Assembly: GCA_017543805.1 (NCBI GenBank)
Contig: JAFYFK010000237.1
Span: 1-9,603, forward strand
Direction of reading: 5' to 3'
Source of the DNA: Bacillota bacterium
Lineage (GTDB): Bacteria; Bacillota; Clostridia; Peptostreptococcales; Anaerovoracaceae
Length of the DNA: 9,603 bases
The notes under the pieces were generated by a model. The model made no database searches and had not been told where the DNA came from. It saw only the letters and a program-made list of their open reading frames with translations. Below, in pieces: positions 1-5,996 of the stretch. Positions within the stretch are counted from its first letter, which is position 1; every line of letters begins with the position of its first letter. The position numbers and the translations under genes were made by a program.

Positions 1-1
1 G

Positions 2-184
2 GTCTGCAGCGTGTTCGGTTCGATCGCGCATAATACAGGCCAGATGCTTGCTGCTCTGGCCCTGTATCAGTCATATTCTGTTCTTATCTATCTCCCGATG
101 CTCATGCTGTCCGGGATCGTCTGCGGATTGTTTACGGGTTTATGCGTTCAGGCGGTAATAAAGCGGCTGGACGGGATCCTATAG
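2..184 (+). CDS. 3' end of a Gx transporter / HepS_1-like membrane protein (partial)
   Basis: The reading frame is open from the window edge and ends at TAG 182-184, giving the last 60 residues of a protein whose start lies outside the window. The visible part has a short motif GSIAHNTGQML followed by two hydrophobic stretches separated by a small turn, and a short basic C-terminal tail (VIKRLDG). This matches the C-terminal pattern of the small membrane proteins annotated as heptaprenyl diphosphate synthase component I-like or Gx transporter family (HepS_1), which have a conserved AHNxGQ motif. Such genes often sit near rnf clusters in Clostridia, which supports the call; the substrate is not established. 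It converges on the regulator gene and overlaps it by 6 bp in the palindrome CTATAG. The family call rests on one motif plus context. Confidence 0.62.
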   Translation, partial: VCSVFGSIAHNTGQMLAALALYQSYSVLIYLPMLMLSGIVCGLFTGLCVQAVIKRLDGIL

Positions 185-850
185 CATATTCTGAAGCGCT
201 TCGCGGTCTTTTATGACGATTACCGGAGGCTCATAGTCTATCAGCCCGCTGTCGTGCATTGATTTCAGTTCTCTGTGAAGAGACGGCCTTGAAACATTCA
301 GAAGCATTGCCAGCTGAGTCATCGATTCCGGTATCTTGACCCTGGAACCATCTGTATGTTCTGACTGGAGAAGCAGCCAGTAAGCCGCTTTCTGCGCTAT
401 TCCTCTATATGACAGAAGTTCGAGTCTTTGCCCCATCGAATATGTTAAGGTGGACAGGCTCTCAAGGAAATTGTACAGTATCCTCTTATCGCGCTGAAGA
501 AGATCCAGAATATCATCGCGCTGAAGGAACATCAGTTCCGACGGCTCCATCGCCCGGACTGTACAGGGATAGTTTTTCTGGATCGCAAAAACCGGCGCGT
601 GTCCGATAATATCTCCCGCGGATTTTGTCGAAACGTTTACCTGATGACCGCTGTGGAATATCCTGAATCCCTGGACCCTTCCTTCAAGTACTATTGCTGC
701 TTTTTTGGCAGGTTCTTCAGCCTGAAATATGATCTCGTCTTTTTCAAAACTCTGTATACTGTATGAAACGTCAGAGAGGAGCTTTTCCAGCTCTGTTTTT
801 TTTATGCCTTTAAACAGACTGCAGTTTTCAAGAACACTTAAATCCATCAT
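179..850 (-). CDS. Crp/Fnr-family transcriptional regulator
   Basis: This is a 223-residue protein with the Crp/Fnr layout: an N-terminal cyclic-nucleotide-binding-type beta-barrel (about residues 10-110, with EGRVQGFRIFHSG and SAGDIIG strands), a long dimerisation helix (about 113-148) and a C-terminal winged helix-turn-helix (about 173-215) with recognition helix SRPSLHRELKSM. I chose ATG 850 because GAGGG lies 6 nt upstream (857-861 on the minus strand). An upstream TTG at 877 lacks a comparable site, and a second ATG at 847 is also possible. Only two cysteines are present (C10, C96), so an FNR-type [4Fe-4S] cluster with four ligands is not expected. The Arg-Ser pair that binds cAMP phosphate in E. 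coli CRP is absent (YPCTVRA at the equivalent place), so the effector is unknown. The gene is divergent from rnfC and next to a CRP-spaced palindrome, so it probably regulates itself and the rnf-nrf operon. A nitrite/NO or redox signal is plausible but not shown. Confidence 0.9.
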   Translation of the reverse strand: MMDLSVLENCSLFKGIKKTELEKLLSDVSYSIQSFEKDEIIFQAEEPAKKAAIVLEGRVQGFRIFHSGHQVNVSTKSAGDIIGHAPVFAIQKNYPCTVRAMEPSELMFLQRDDILDLLQRDKRILYNFLESLSTLTYSMGQRLELLSYRGIAQKAAYWLLLQSEHTDGSRVKIPESMTQLAMLLNVSRPSLHRELKSMHDSGLIDYEPPVIVIKDREALQNML

Positions 851-856
851 ATGAAG

Positions 857-861
857 CCCTC
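857..861 (-). promoter_or_regulatory. Ribosome binding site of the Crp/Fnr regulator
   Basis: GAGGG on the minus strand lies 6 nt before ATG 850 and 9 nt before ATG 847. It is the reason for rejecting the longer TTG start at 877. Confidence 0.65.
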
Positions 862-880
862 GTTTAATAACTTTCAATTT

Positions 881-886
881 ATTATA
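881..886 (-). promoter_or_regulatory. Candidate -10 element of the regulator gene
   Basis: A perfect TATAAT reads on the minus strand about 30 bp upstream of the regulator start codon. No good -35 is seen 16-18 bp further upstream (AT-rich sequence around 904-909). The half site GATACAG at 888-894 lies immediately next to this hexamer in the -10/-35 spacer, so a bound Crp/Fnr protein could block this promoter. This is pattern-based inference. Confidence 0.45.
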
Positions 887-887
887 T

Positions 888-932
888 GATACAGTAAAAA
901 TTATTATTTTTCTGTATCGCCAGATACAGTAA
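888..932. promoter_or_regulatory. Cluster of Crp/Fnr-type operator half sites
   Basis: Three copies of one half site are seen: GATACAG at 888-894, CTGTATC at 912-918 and GATACAG at 923-929. The last two form a perfect inverted repeat, CTGTATC-N4-GATACAG (912-929), equivalent to TGTAT-N6-ATACA, which is the exact spacing of CRP-family sites (TGTGA-N6-TCACA). The outer copy belongs to a 10-bp direct repeat, GATACAGTAA, at 888-897 and 923-932, and also pairs across 17 bp with 912-918. The lone half site falls in the regulator's own promoter. Lying beside a divergent Crp/Fnr gene, this is most likely its binding region. The spacing and symmetry are seen directly; the bound protein is inferred. 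Confidence 0.7.
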
Positions 933-949
933 CATTTCGCGTCTCGCCG

Positions 950-955
950 TACAAT
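950..955 (+). promoter_or_regulatory. Candidate -10 element of the rnf-nrf operon
   Basis: TACAAT is one mismatch from the sigma-A -10 consensus. The region 16-18 bp upstream (926-933) does not resemble TTGACA, so the promoter looks weak without an activator. A start site 7 nt downstream (about 962) would place the centre of the 912-929 palindrome (920.5) at -41.5, the standard class II activator position for CRP/FNR proteins. This would leave a leader of about 39 nt before rnfC. Confidence 0.5.
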
Positions 956-1000
956 TAGATTAAGTAGTTATTTCATTCGAATTAAGAGAGGAAGATAACT

Positions 1001-2350
1001 GTGAAACAAGGTTTTCGCGGAGGAGTCTATCTTACGGACTACAGCGAGCTCCGAAGACCGACAGAACCTGTTTTTTTCGATCCGCCGGATGAGATGGTAT
1101 ATCCGCTGACTTCCTGGAACGGAAAAACATCAAAGCCTGTTGTCGCAAAAGGAGAGGCTGTTCTTGTCGGGCAGCTCATCGCCGAAGCAGACGGAGAAGA
1201 TTCTTCCAATTTATTTTGTTCATGCTCAGGTACAGTAAGAATCATTGAAAAGCGCAGAACTCTGTCCGGGCGTATGCAGGAATGCATCGTTGTGGATAAC
1301 GACGGCGAGTACACTGAATGTGAAGGATTCGGGCAAAAGACCGATATTTCGGAGCTCGGAACCGGAGAGATCCTTAAACGCGCCGCTGATGCCGGAGTGG
1401 TCACGCCTCAGTGCCTTCCGGCTGAAAAGGTCCTTGCCGTAAAAGACCCTGGCAGCATAAAGACTGTTGTCGTCAACTGTGTGGAATGCGACCCCTCGCT
1501 GTTTTCAAAAGAAGTGCTTGTAAACTGCTTTACCGCAGACATCGTAAAGGGCGCGGATTTGCTGCGGCGTATGTATCCGGATGCCGAGGTCGTGTTTACT
1601 GTCGGGAGCGACAGGGCAGACACGGTGGCAAAACTGAGGGATGATGTAAAAGGGGAAAATATCCGCGTCGAGGCACTCGAGGCGATATATCCGCAGGGAG
1701 AGCCTCACTGCCTTATCAAGACTCTGGCGGACATCGATTATCCGGCGTCGGTAACGCCTGAAGAACTCGGTTTTGTGATAATAGACATAAGGACGCTGTT
1801 TGCGGTCAAAAAAGCTGTGCTTGACGGAGAGCCCTCCATGCGCCGTGTCATTACCGTAAGCGGTGATGCTGTAAAAAATCCCTGCGAGTTCGTTGTTCGC
1901 GACGGAACAAGTCTTGCTGTGCTGCTGGAGGAAGCCGGCGGGCTAAAGGACGGCGCTGAGCTCAAAAAGATCATAGTCGGAGACCACATGAACGGCCTTA
2001 CGCCTTCGTCGGCCGATGTTCCCGCAGAAAAGACCGCGGACGCCGTGTTCTTTATGACAAGGGACTACGCGGCGGAAGCCGAAGCAGCCATGGACAACTG
2101 CGTGCGCTGCGGCAGATGCTTTACCGTATGCCCGATAGGCCTTGCCCCTCAGATGCTTGCGGTCGCCGCGGAGATGAAGGACTATGAGCGCTTCGAGAAG
2201 AAGTTATACGGCATGGAATGCACGCTCTGCGGCGCGTGCTCGTTTATCTGCACGGCAAGAAGACCCCTTACGCAGAGGTTCAGGCATATGCAGCAGGAGA
2301 TCCTCCTGATGCGCGAAGCGGAAGAAAAGGAGGCGGATAAGAATGAATAA
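1001..2350 (+). CDS. rnfC: RnfC, ferredoxin-type electron transport complex subunit, with degenerate flavin/NADH domain
   Basis: This 449-residue peripheral cytoplasmic subunit starts at GTG 1001, after GAGAGG (986-991). The start RGGVY matches the family's N-terminal GGxH/Y region, and a barrel-sandwich-like segment KPVVAKGEAVLVGQ follows (46-58). Two ferredoxin motifs are intact: C367-C370-C373-C377 and C407-C410-C413-C417, though the last motif is followed by Thr rather than the usual Pro. The central Nqo1/NuoF-like domain is clearly homologous (VNCVECDP 158-165, YPQG 230-233, VITVSGDAVKNP 283-294). However, the glycine-rich flavin loop, normally GLGGAGFPTHVK, is replaced by residues 135-146 (TPQCLPAEKVLA), NVGT reads DIRT (262-265), and GGPMMG reads GDHMNG (327-332). 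NADH oxidation is therefore doubtful. It probably still relays electrons or docks RnfB. It is the first gene of the operon and overlaps the next by 8 bp. The RnfC identity is secure; the loss of NADH activity is inferred. Confidence 0.93.
   Translation: MKQGFRGGVYLTDYSELRRPTEPVFFDPPDEMVYPLTSWNGKTSKPVVAKGEAVLVGQLIAEADGEDSSNLFCSCSGTVRIIEKRRTLSGRMQECIVVDNDGEYTECEGFGQKTDISELGTGEILKRAADAGVVTPQCLPAEKVLAVKDPGSIKTVVVNCVECDPSLFSKEVLVNCFTADIVKGADLLRRMYPDAEVVFTVGSDRADTVAKLRDDVKGENIRVEALEAIYPQGEPHCLIKTLADIDYPASVTPEELGFVIIDIRTLFAVKKAVLDGEPSMRRVITVSGDAVKNPCEFVVRDGTSLAVLLEEAGGLKDGAELKKIIVGDHMNGLTPSSADVPAEKTADAVFFMTRDYAAEAEAAMDNCVRCGRCFTVCPIGLAPQMLAVAAEMKDYERFEKKLYGMECTLCGACSFICTARRPLTQRFRHMQQEILLMREAEEKEADKNE
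2327..2333 (+). promoter_or_regulatory. Ribosome binding site of rnfD-G inside rnfC
   Basis: AAGGAGG lies 9 nt before ATG 2343 and within the last codons of rnfC. It fixes the start of the fusion gene and indicates translational coupling across the 8-bp overlap. Confidence 0.75.
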
Positions 2351-3917
2351 CAGACTTAACATCTCCTCCGGTCCGCATATAAGGGAGACCTGGACCACTG
2401 TAAACATGATGCGCATGGTCGTCCTTGCGCTTATACCCGCTGTTATCGCCGGCGTCATCAACCACGGCGTTTACGCAGCTGTCGTGATCGCTGTGACCGT
2501 TGTCGTCGCGGTCTTTACGGAGATGATATTCGACGTAATGACCGGCAGAAGGAACACGATTCCCGACGGCAGCGCAATAGTGACCGGCCTGCTGCTGGCG
2601 CTCACTATGCCGCCTTCGGTACCGATAGCTCTGCCGATACTCGGCGCGATATTCGCTATACTTATCGCGAAATGCGCGTTTGGCGGACTTGGTAAAAACT
2701 TCGTAAACCCGGCGCTTGCGGGCAGAGCCTTCCTGCTCATCTCCTTCGGAAAGATAATGGGGAACTTTACTGTCGACGGAGTATCCTCGGCGACTCCTCT
2801 GGCTGTGCTGGCATCAGGGAGGGCTGTGGACATCACAAAGATGTTCTTCGGAAACACCGGCGGCGTCATCGGAAATTCCATAATCGCGATACTCATTCCC
2901 GGACTGATACTCTGGGGGCTGGATATAATCGACGGTTCGATAAGCTTCTCAATGCTCGGAGCCTTCCTTGTGTTTATGGCGCTTTTCGGCGGACAGGGCC
3001 CTGACCCGCGCTTCCTGCTGGCGCATCTCTGCGGCGGCGGGCTCATGCTCGGCGCGCTGTTTATGGCTACCGACCATACCACTTCCCCGATGAGCAGAAG
3101 GGGACAGATAGTATACGGCTGCATCGTAGGTTTCCTTGCGGCGCTGTTCAGGATAAAAGCATCCAGCGCGGATTCAATGACATACTCGATACTGCTCGGA
3201 AACCTCTTCACCCCGATGATCGACATGTTCATCACCCCGAAGCCCGTCGCTTACACAAAGGCTGCGACAGACAAGCGGAACGGCGTGCCTAAGGTCCCGT
3301 TCTTTAAGAAGATACCAAAGCCTGTCATCGTGCTGACCGTGATAGCGCTTATTGCGGGCATTTCCCTGAGCGGCGTCTACACCATTACAAAGGATACTAT
3401 CGATGCTGCGAAGATGGCTAAGAATACCGCTTCCTACAAAGTAGTCTGCGAGGACGCGGACCACTTTGTCGCGGATGAGGCGATCACAAAAGCCGTTACC
3501 GATCTTGACGGAACGGTCTACGGAAACAGCTACGGCAAGTCCTACATCAACGACGGCGTCGTGGGCGTTGACGCGGCCGGAAATATTGTCGGATATGTAT
3601 TCAGCGTGACTTCCGGCGACGGCTTTGACGGAAACATAACCCTGTCGGTCGGCATGAAACCCGACGGCACTCTTAACGGTATCGCGTTTACGGAGCTTAA
3701 CGAGACTCCGGGCATGGGCATGCGAGCGGCTGAACCGGAATTCAAGGATCAGTTTATCGGAAAGAACGCTGACGCCCTGGTGCTCAACAAGGGCAACAGC
3801 CCCGGCGCGAACGCCATCGATACAGTATCAGGCGCAAGCACCACCTCCGGCGCGGTCGTCAACGCGGTCAACGCCGCGATACACTTCTTTAGTACCGTCG
3901 TGAAGGGAGACAACTGA
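2343..3917 (+). CDS. rnfDG: RnfD-RnfG fusion protein, two covalent-flavin domains
   Basis: One uninterrupted 524-residue frame joins two subunits that are normally separate. Residues 1 to about 305 are RnfD: GPHIR at the start, many hydrophobic helices, GKNFVNPALAGRAFL (117-131), the flavinylation motif DGVSSATPL with Thr151 as the predicted FMN-phosphate ester site, and the conserved MATDHTTSPM (241-250). A basic cytoplasmic linker (about 306-326) leads into RnfG: one membrane helix (about 326-346), then an extracytoplasmic FMN-binding domain with TELNETPGMGMRA (450-461) and D493-TVSGAS-TTS. In that motif Ser499 stands where the ester-forming Thr usually is. RnfD's expected even helix number places its C-terminus inside, so the fusion is topologically sensible. 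Both flavins should be attached by an ApbE-type flavin transferase not encoded in this window. In the complex these flavins carry electrons on the outer side. No frameshift or stop is seen at the junction. Confidence 0.93.
   Translation: MNNRLNISSGPHIRETWTTVNMMRMVVLALIPAVIAGVINHGVYAAVVIAVTVVVAVFTEMIFDVMTGRRNTIPDGSAIVTGLLLALTMPPSVPIALPILGAIFAILIAKCAFGGLGKNFVNPALAGRAFLLISFGKIMGNFTVDGVSSATPLAVLASGRAVDITKMFFGNTGGVIGNSIIAILIPGLILWGLDIIDGSISFSMLGAFLVFMALFGGQGPDPRFLLAHLCGGGLMLGALFMATDHTTSPMSRRGQIVYGCIVGFLAALFRIKASSADSMTYSILLGNLFTPMIDMFITPKPVAYTKAATDKRNGVPKVPFFKKIPKPVIVLTVIALIAGISLSGVYTITKDTIDAAKMAKNTASYKVVCEDADHFVADEAITKAVTDLDGTVYGNSYGKSYINDGVVGVDAAGNIVGYVFSVTSGDGFDGNITLSVGMKPDGTLNGIAFTELNETPGMGMRAAEPEFKDQFIGKNADALVLNKGNSPGANAIDTVSGASTTSGAVVNAVNAAIHFFSTVVKGDN
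3902..3910 (+). promoter_or_regulatory. Ribosome binding site of rnfE
   Basis: GAAGGGAGA lies 8 nt before ATG 3919 and overlaps the end of the rnfD-G coding region. Confidence 0.6.
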
Positions 3918-3918
3918 T

Positions 3919-4596
3919 ATGAACAAATATCTGGAACGTATCTACAACGGCGTCATTAAGGAAAACCCGACGCTGGTCATGATGCTCGGCATGTGTCCGG
4001 TACTGGCGGTCTCCACGAGGGCTCTTAACGGCATAGGAATGGGCCTTTCCACCATGGCGGTCCTTATCCTCTCCAACGTGGTCATATCGCTGCTCAGGAA
4101 GGCTATTCCGGACGACGTAAGACTCCCGGCATATATAGTAATAGTCGCATCGCTCGTAACAGTGGCGGAACTGCTGATACAGGCTTATCTGCCTTCGCTG
4201 TACGATTCTCTGGGCATCTACATTCCGCTGATCGTCGTTAACTGCATAATCCTCGGCCGCGCCGAGGCGTATGCCAACAAGGTAGGCCCTATGCTCGCGG
4301 CGTTCGACGGACTTGGGATGGGGCTCGGATTTACCTGTTCGCTGACACTTGCGGGTTCCGTAAGAGAACTTCTCGGGAACGGGACCATATTCGGATATCA
4401 GGTCCTTCCGGAAAGCATACAGCCTATAGGCATATTCGTGCAGCCGCCCGGAGCGTTCCTTGTAATCGCGCTCTTTATAACCATAATGAACGCTCTGCAC
4501 ATCAGATCCAGGCAGAAAGAGCTTGTGGAGGGCTGTGACGGCTGCTGCTCAGCCTGCCAGTCAAAATGCGAAAAGGCAGAGGAGGTGACTGAGTAA
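3919..4596 (+). CDS. rnfE: RnfE, membrane subunit of the Rnf complex, with Cys-rich tail
   Basis: This 225-residue protein has about six membrane helices and the RnfE/NqrD signature: NPTLVMMLGMCPVLAVST (16-33), IYIPLIVVNCIILGRAEA (100-117) and a VRELLGNGTIFG loop (148-159). C26 and C109 lie in the inverted half-helices that, with the two matching cysteines of RnfA, hold the intramembrane [2Fe-2S] cluster in Rnf and Nqr structures, so electrons can cross the membrane here. After the last helix the protein ends in a hydrophilic tail with C206, C209, C210, C213 and C217, which could bind a metal or cluster. Similar tails may occur in other clostridial RnfE proteins. It starts 1 bp after the rnfD-G stop codon and its TAA overlaps the rnfA ATG by one base. 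Confidence 0.95.
   Translation: MNKYLERIYNGVIKENPTLVMMLGMCPVLAVSTRALNGIGMGLSTMAVLILSNVVISLLRKAIPDDVRLPAYIVIVASLVTVAELLIQAYLPSLYDSLGIYIPLIVVNCIILGRAEAYANKVGPMLAAFDGLGMGLGFTCSLTLAGSVRELLGNGTIFGYQVLPESIQPIGIFVQPPGAFLVIALFITIMNALHIRSRQKELVEGCDGCCSACQSKCEKAEEVTE
4581..4587 (+). promoter_or_regulatory. Ribosome binding site of rnfA
   Basis: GGAGGTG, a near-full anti-Shine-Dalgarno match, lies 8 nt before ATG 4596 and inside the end of rnfE. Confidence 0.7.
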
Positions 4597-5174
4597 TGAA
4601 AAGCCTTATCATGATAGTGATAGGAAGCGCTCTTATACACAACGTGGTCCTCAGCCAGTTCCTCGGCATCTGCTCGTTCCTGGGAGTTTCCAAGCAGATC
4701 AAGGCTTCGGCAAGCCTGGGCGCGGCGGTAATATTCGTTATTACCATCGCTTCGGGAGTTGCCAATCTGATCTACGACAACATACTAGCTCCGTTCGGAC
4801 TGGACTTTATGAAGACCATCGTCTTTATTCTGGTCATCGCCGCGCTGGTGCAGGTGGTCGAGATGTTCCTCAAAAAGACATCTCCCGCCATCTACAAGGC
4901 TCTGGGTATATACCTGCCGCTGATCACTACCAACTGCGCGGTGCTGGGCGTGGCGCTTACGAACGTCCAGGACGGATACAACTTTATACAGAGCGTGCTT
5001 TCCGGCCTCGGCATTTCGGTCGGATATACGATAGCGATCGTGCTGCTGGCAAGCATACGCGCGCGCATACGCGAGGAGGACATCCCCGCTCCCTTAAGAG
5101 GCGCCCCTATAGTGCTCATATCAGCTGCTCTCATGTCCATAGCCTTTATGGGCTTCTCCGGACTTCAGGTTTAA
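4596..5174 (+). CDS. rnfA: RnfA, membrane subunit of the Rnf complex
   Basis: This 192-residue protein has six predicted membrane helices and the full RnfA/NqrE pattern: NVVLSQFLGICSFLGVSK (16-33), VQVVEMFLKK (85-94) and GIYLPLITTNCAVLGVAL (104-121). C26 and C114 are the expected ligands that pair with RnfE C26/C109 to bind a [2Fe-2S] cluster in the middle of the membrane. The length is normal for the family. The ATG overlaps the rnfE stop (TAATG), implying coupled translation and the fixed stoichiometry expected of the RnfA/RnfE pseudo-symmetric pair. Nothing unusual is seen. Confidence 0.97.
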   Translation: MKSLIMIVIGSALIHNVVLSQFLGICSFLGVSKQIKASASLGAAVIFVITIASGVANLIYDNILAPFGLDFMKTIVFILVIAALVQVVEMFLKKTSPAIYKALGIYLPLITTNCAVLGVALTNVQDGYNFIQSVLSGLGISVGYTIAIVLLASIRARIREEDIPAPLRGAPIVLISAALMSIAFMGFSGLQV

Positions 5175-5181
5175 GGGGAGG
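5175..5181 (+). promoter_or_regulatory. Ribosome binding site of rnfB
   Basis: GGGGAGG immediately follows the rnfA stop codon and lies 5 nt before ATG 5187. Confidence 0.65.
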
Positions 5182-5186
5182 CTGCC

Positions 5187-5981
5187 ATGAATACGATAAT
5201 TATAACAACTGCTGTGATAGGAATAGTCGGCGTGATAGTCGGCGCCGGCCTGGTGTTCGCGGGCAGAAAGTTCTATGTTGAGGTCGACGAAAAAGAGATA
5301 GCCGTAAGGGAAGTCCTGCCCGGCAATAACTGCGGCGCCTGCGGTTACGCGGGCTGCGACGCGGTTGCCGCCGCCATCGCAAAGGGCGAGGCTCCGGTCA
5401 ATACCTGCCCGGTCGGCGGAGCTCCGGTCGCGGCAAAGGTCGGAGAGATAATGGGCCTTACCGCGGAGGACAAGGAACGCCTGGTCGCGTTTGTCATGTG
5501 CAAAGGCAGCTGCGAGGTGACTCAGAACCAGGGCACCTACATCGGTGTAAAGGACTGCCGAACGGCGCTGCTCTCCGGAGTCAGCGTTACGGACTGCGAC
5601 TACGGCTGCATGGGCTTCGGCACCTGCGCGTCGGTCTGTCCTCAGGAAGCTATAAAGGTCGTTGACGGCGTAGCCGTTGTTGACCGCGAGAAGTGCATAG
5701 GCTGCGGCCTGTGCGTAAGGAACTGCCCGAAGCACATAATCGAACTTGTTCCGTACAAGAACAATGTATCGGTGCAGTGCTCCAACAGGGACAAAGGTCC
5801 GCTCGTAAGAAAAGTCTGTACCGCCGGCTGTATAGGCTGCAGCATGTGCGTAAGACAGTGTGAGCACGATGCCGTCCACGTTGTGGATAATCTGGCTCAC
5901 GTAGATTATAATAACTGTGTCCAGTGCGGGAAGTGCGTTGAAAAATGCCCCGCAAAGGTAATAACTCCTGCAGCTCGGTAA
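5187..5981 (+). CDS. rnfB: RnfB, polyferredoxin entry subunit of the Rnf complex
   Basis: This 264-residue protein begins with one membrane anchor (about residues 4-26), then a cytoplasmic series of iron-sulfur domains. The first is the RnfB-specific [4Fe-4S] motif C49-x2-C52-x4-C57-x16-C74 in GNNCGACGYAGC. A cysteine-rich linker follows (C105, C109, C124, C137), then ferredoxin-type motifs around C141/C147/C151, C170-C173-C176-C180, C211/C215-C218-C221-C225 and C244-C247-C250-C254, enough for several [4Fe-4S] clusters. In the family RnfB accepts electrons from soluble ferredoxin and passes them to the membrane subunits. All cysteine motifs look intact, so electron entry from ferredoxin should be functional even though RnfC is degenerate. 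The gene lies 12 bp after rnfA and 15 bp before nrfA, linking the Rnf complex to the nitrite reductase gene. Confidence 0.96.
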   Translation: MNTIIITTAVIGIVGVIVGAGLVFAGRKFYVEVDEKEIAVREVLPGNNCGACGYAGCDAVAAAIAKGEAPVNTCPVGGAPVAAKVGEIMGLTAEDKERLVAFVMCKGSCEVTQNQGTYIGVKDCRTALLSGVSVTDCDYGCMGFGTCASVCPQEAIKVVDGVAVVDREKCIGCGLCVRNCPKHIIELVPYKNNVSVQCSNRDKGPLVRKVCTAGCIGCSMCVRQCEHDAVHVVDNLAHVDYNNCVQCGKCVEKCPAKVITPAAR

Positions 5982-5992
5982 GGGGAGGGAGG
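5982..5992 (+). promoter_or_regulatory. Strong ribosome binding site of nrfA
   Basis: GGGGAGGGAGG fills most of the 15-bp gap between the rnfB stop and ATG 5997 and leaves no room for a separate promoter or terminator there, so nrfA is almost certainly transcribed with the rnf genes. Confidence 0.65.
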
Positions 5993-5996
5993 CAAA

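Noticed and set aside
851..877. Longer TTG start for the Crp/Fnr regulator
   Set aside because: It adds nine residues lying over the ribosome binding site of the ATG at 850 and has no comparable site of its own.
888..918. Hairpin GATACAG...CTGTATC as an intrinsic terminator for the regulator or upstream gene
   Set aside because: It lies upstream of both divergent starts, its stem is AT-rich with a long loop, and operator half sites explain the repeat better.
2471..3235. Long antisense open frame (254 codons) within rnfD
   Set aside because: It lies opposite a highly conserved RnfD region, its product is Ser/Pro/Ile-rich with no recognisable domain, and it has no promoter or ribosome binding site.
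1001..5981. Na+-translocating NADH:quinone reductase (Nqr) instead of Rnf
   Set aside because: There is no NqrF or NqrA homolog, while the polyferredoxin RnfB and the ferredoxin-bearing RnfC are present, which define Rnf.
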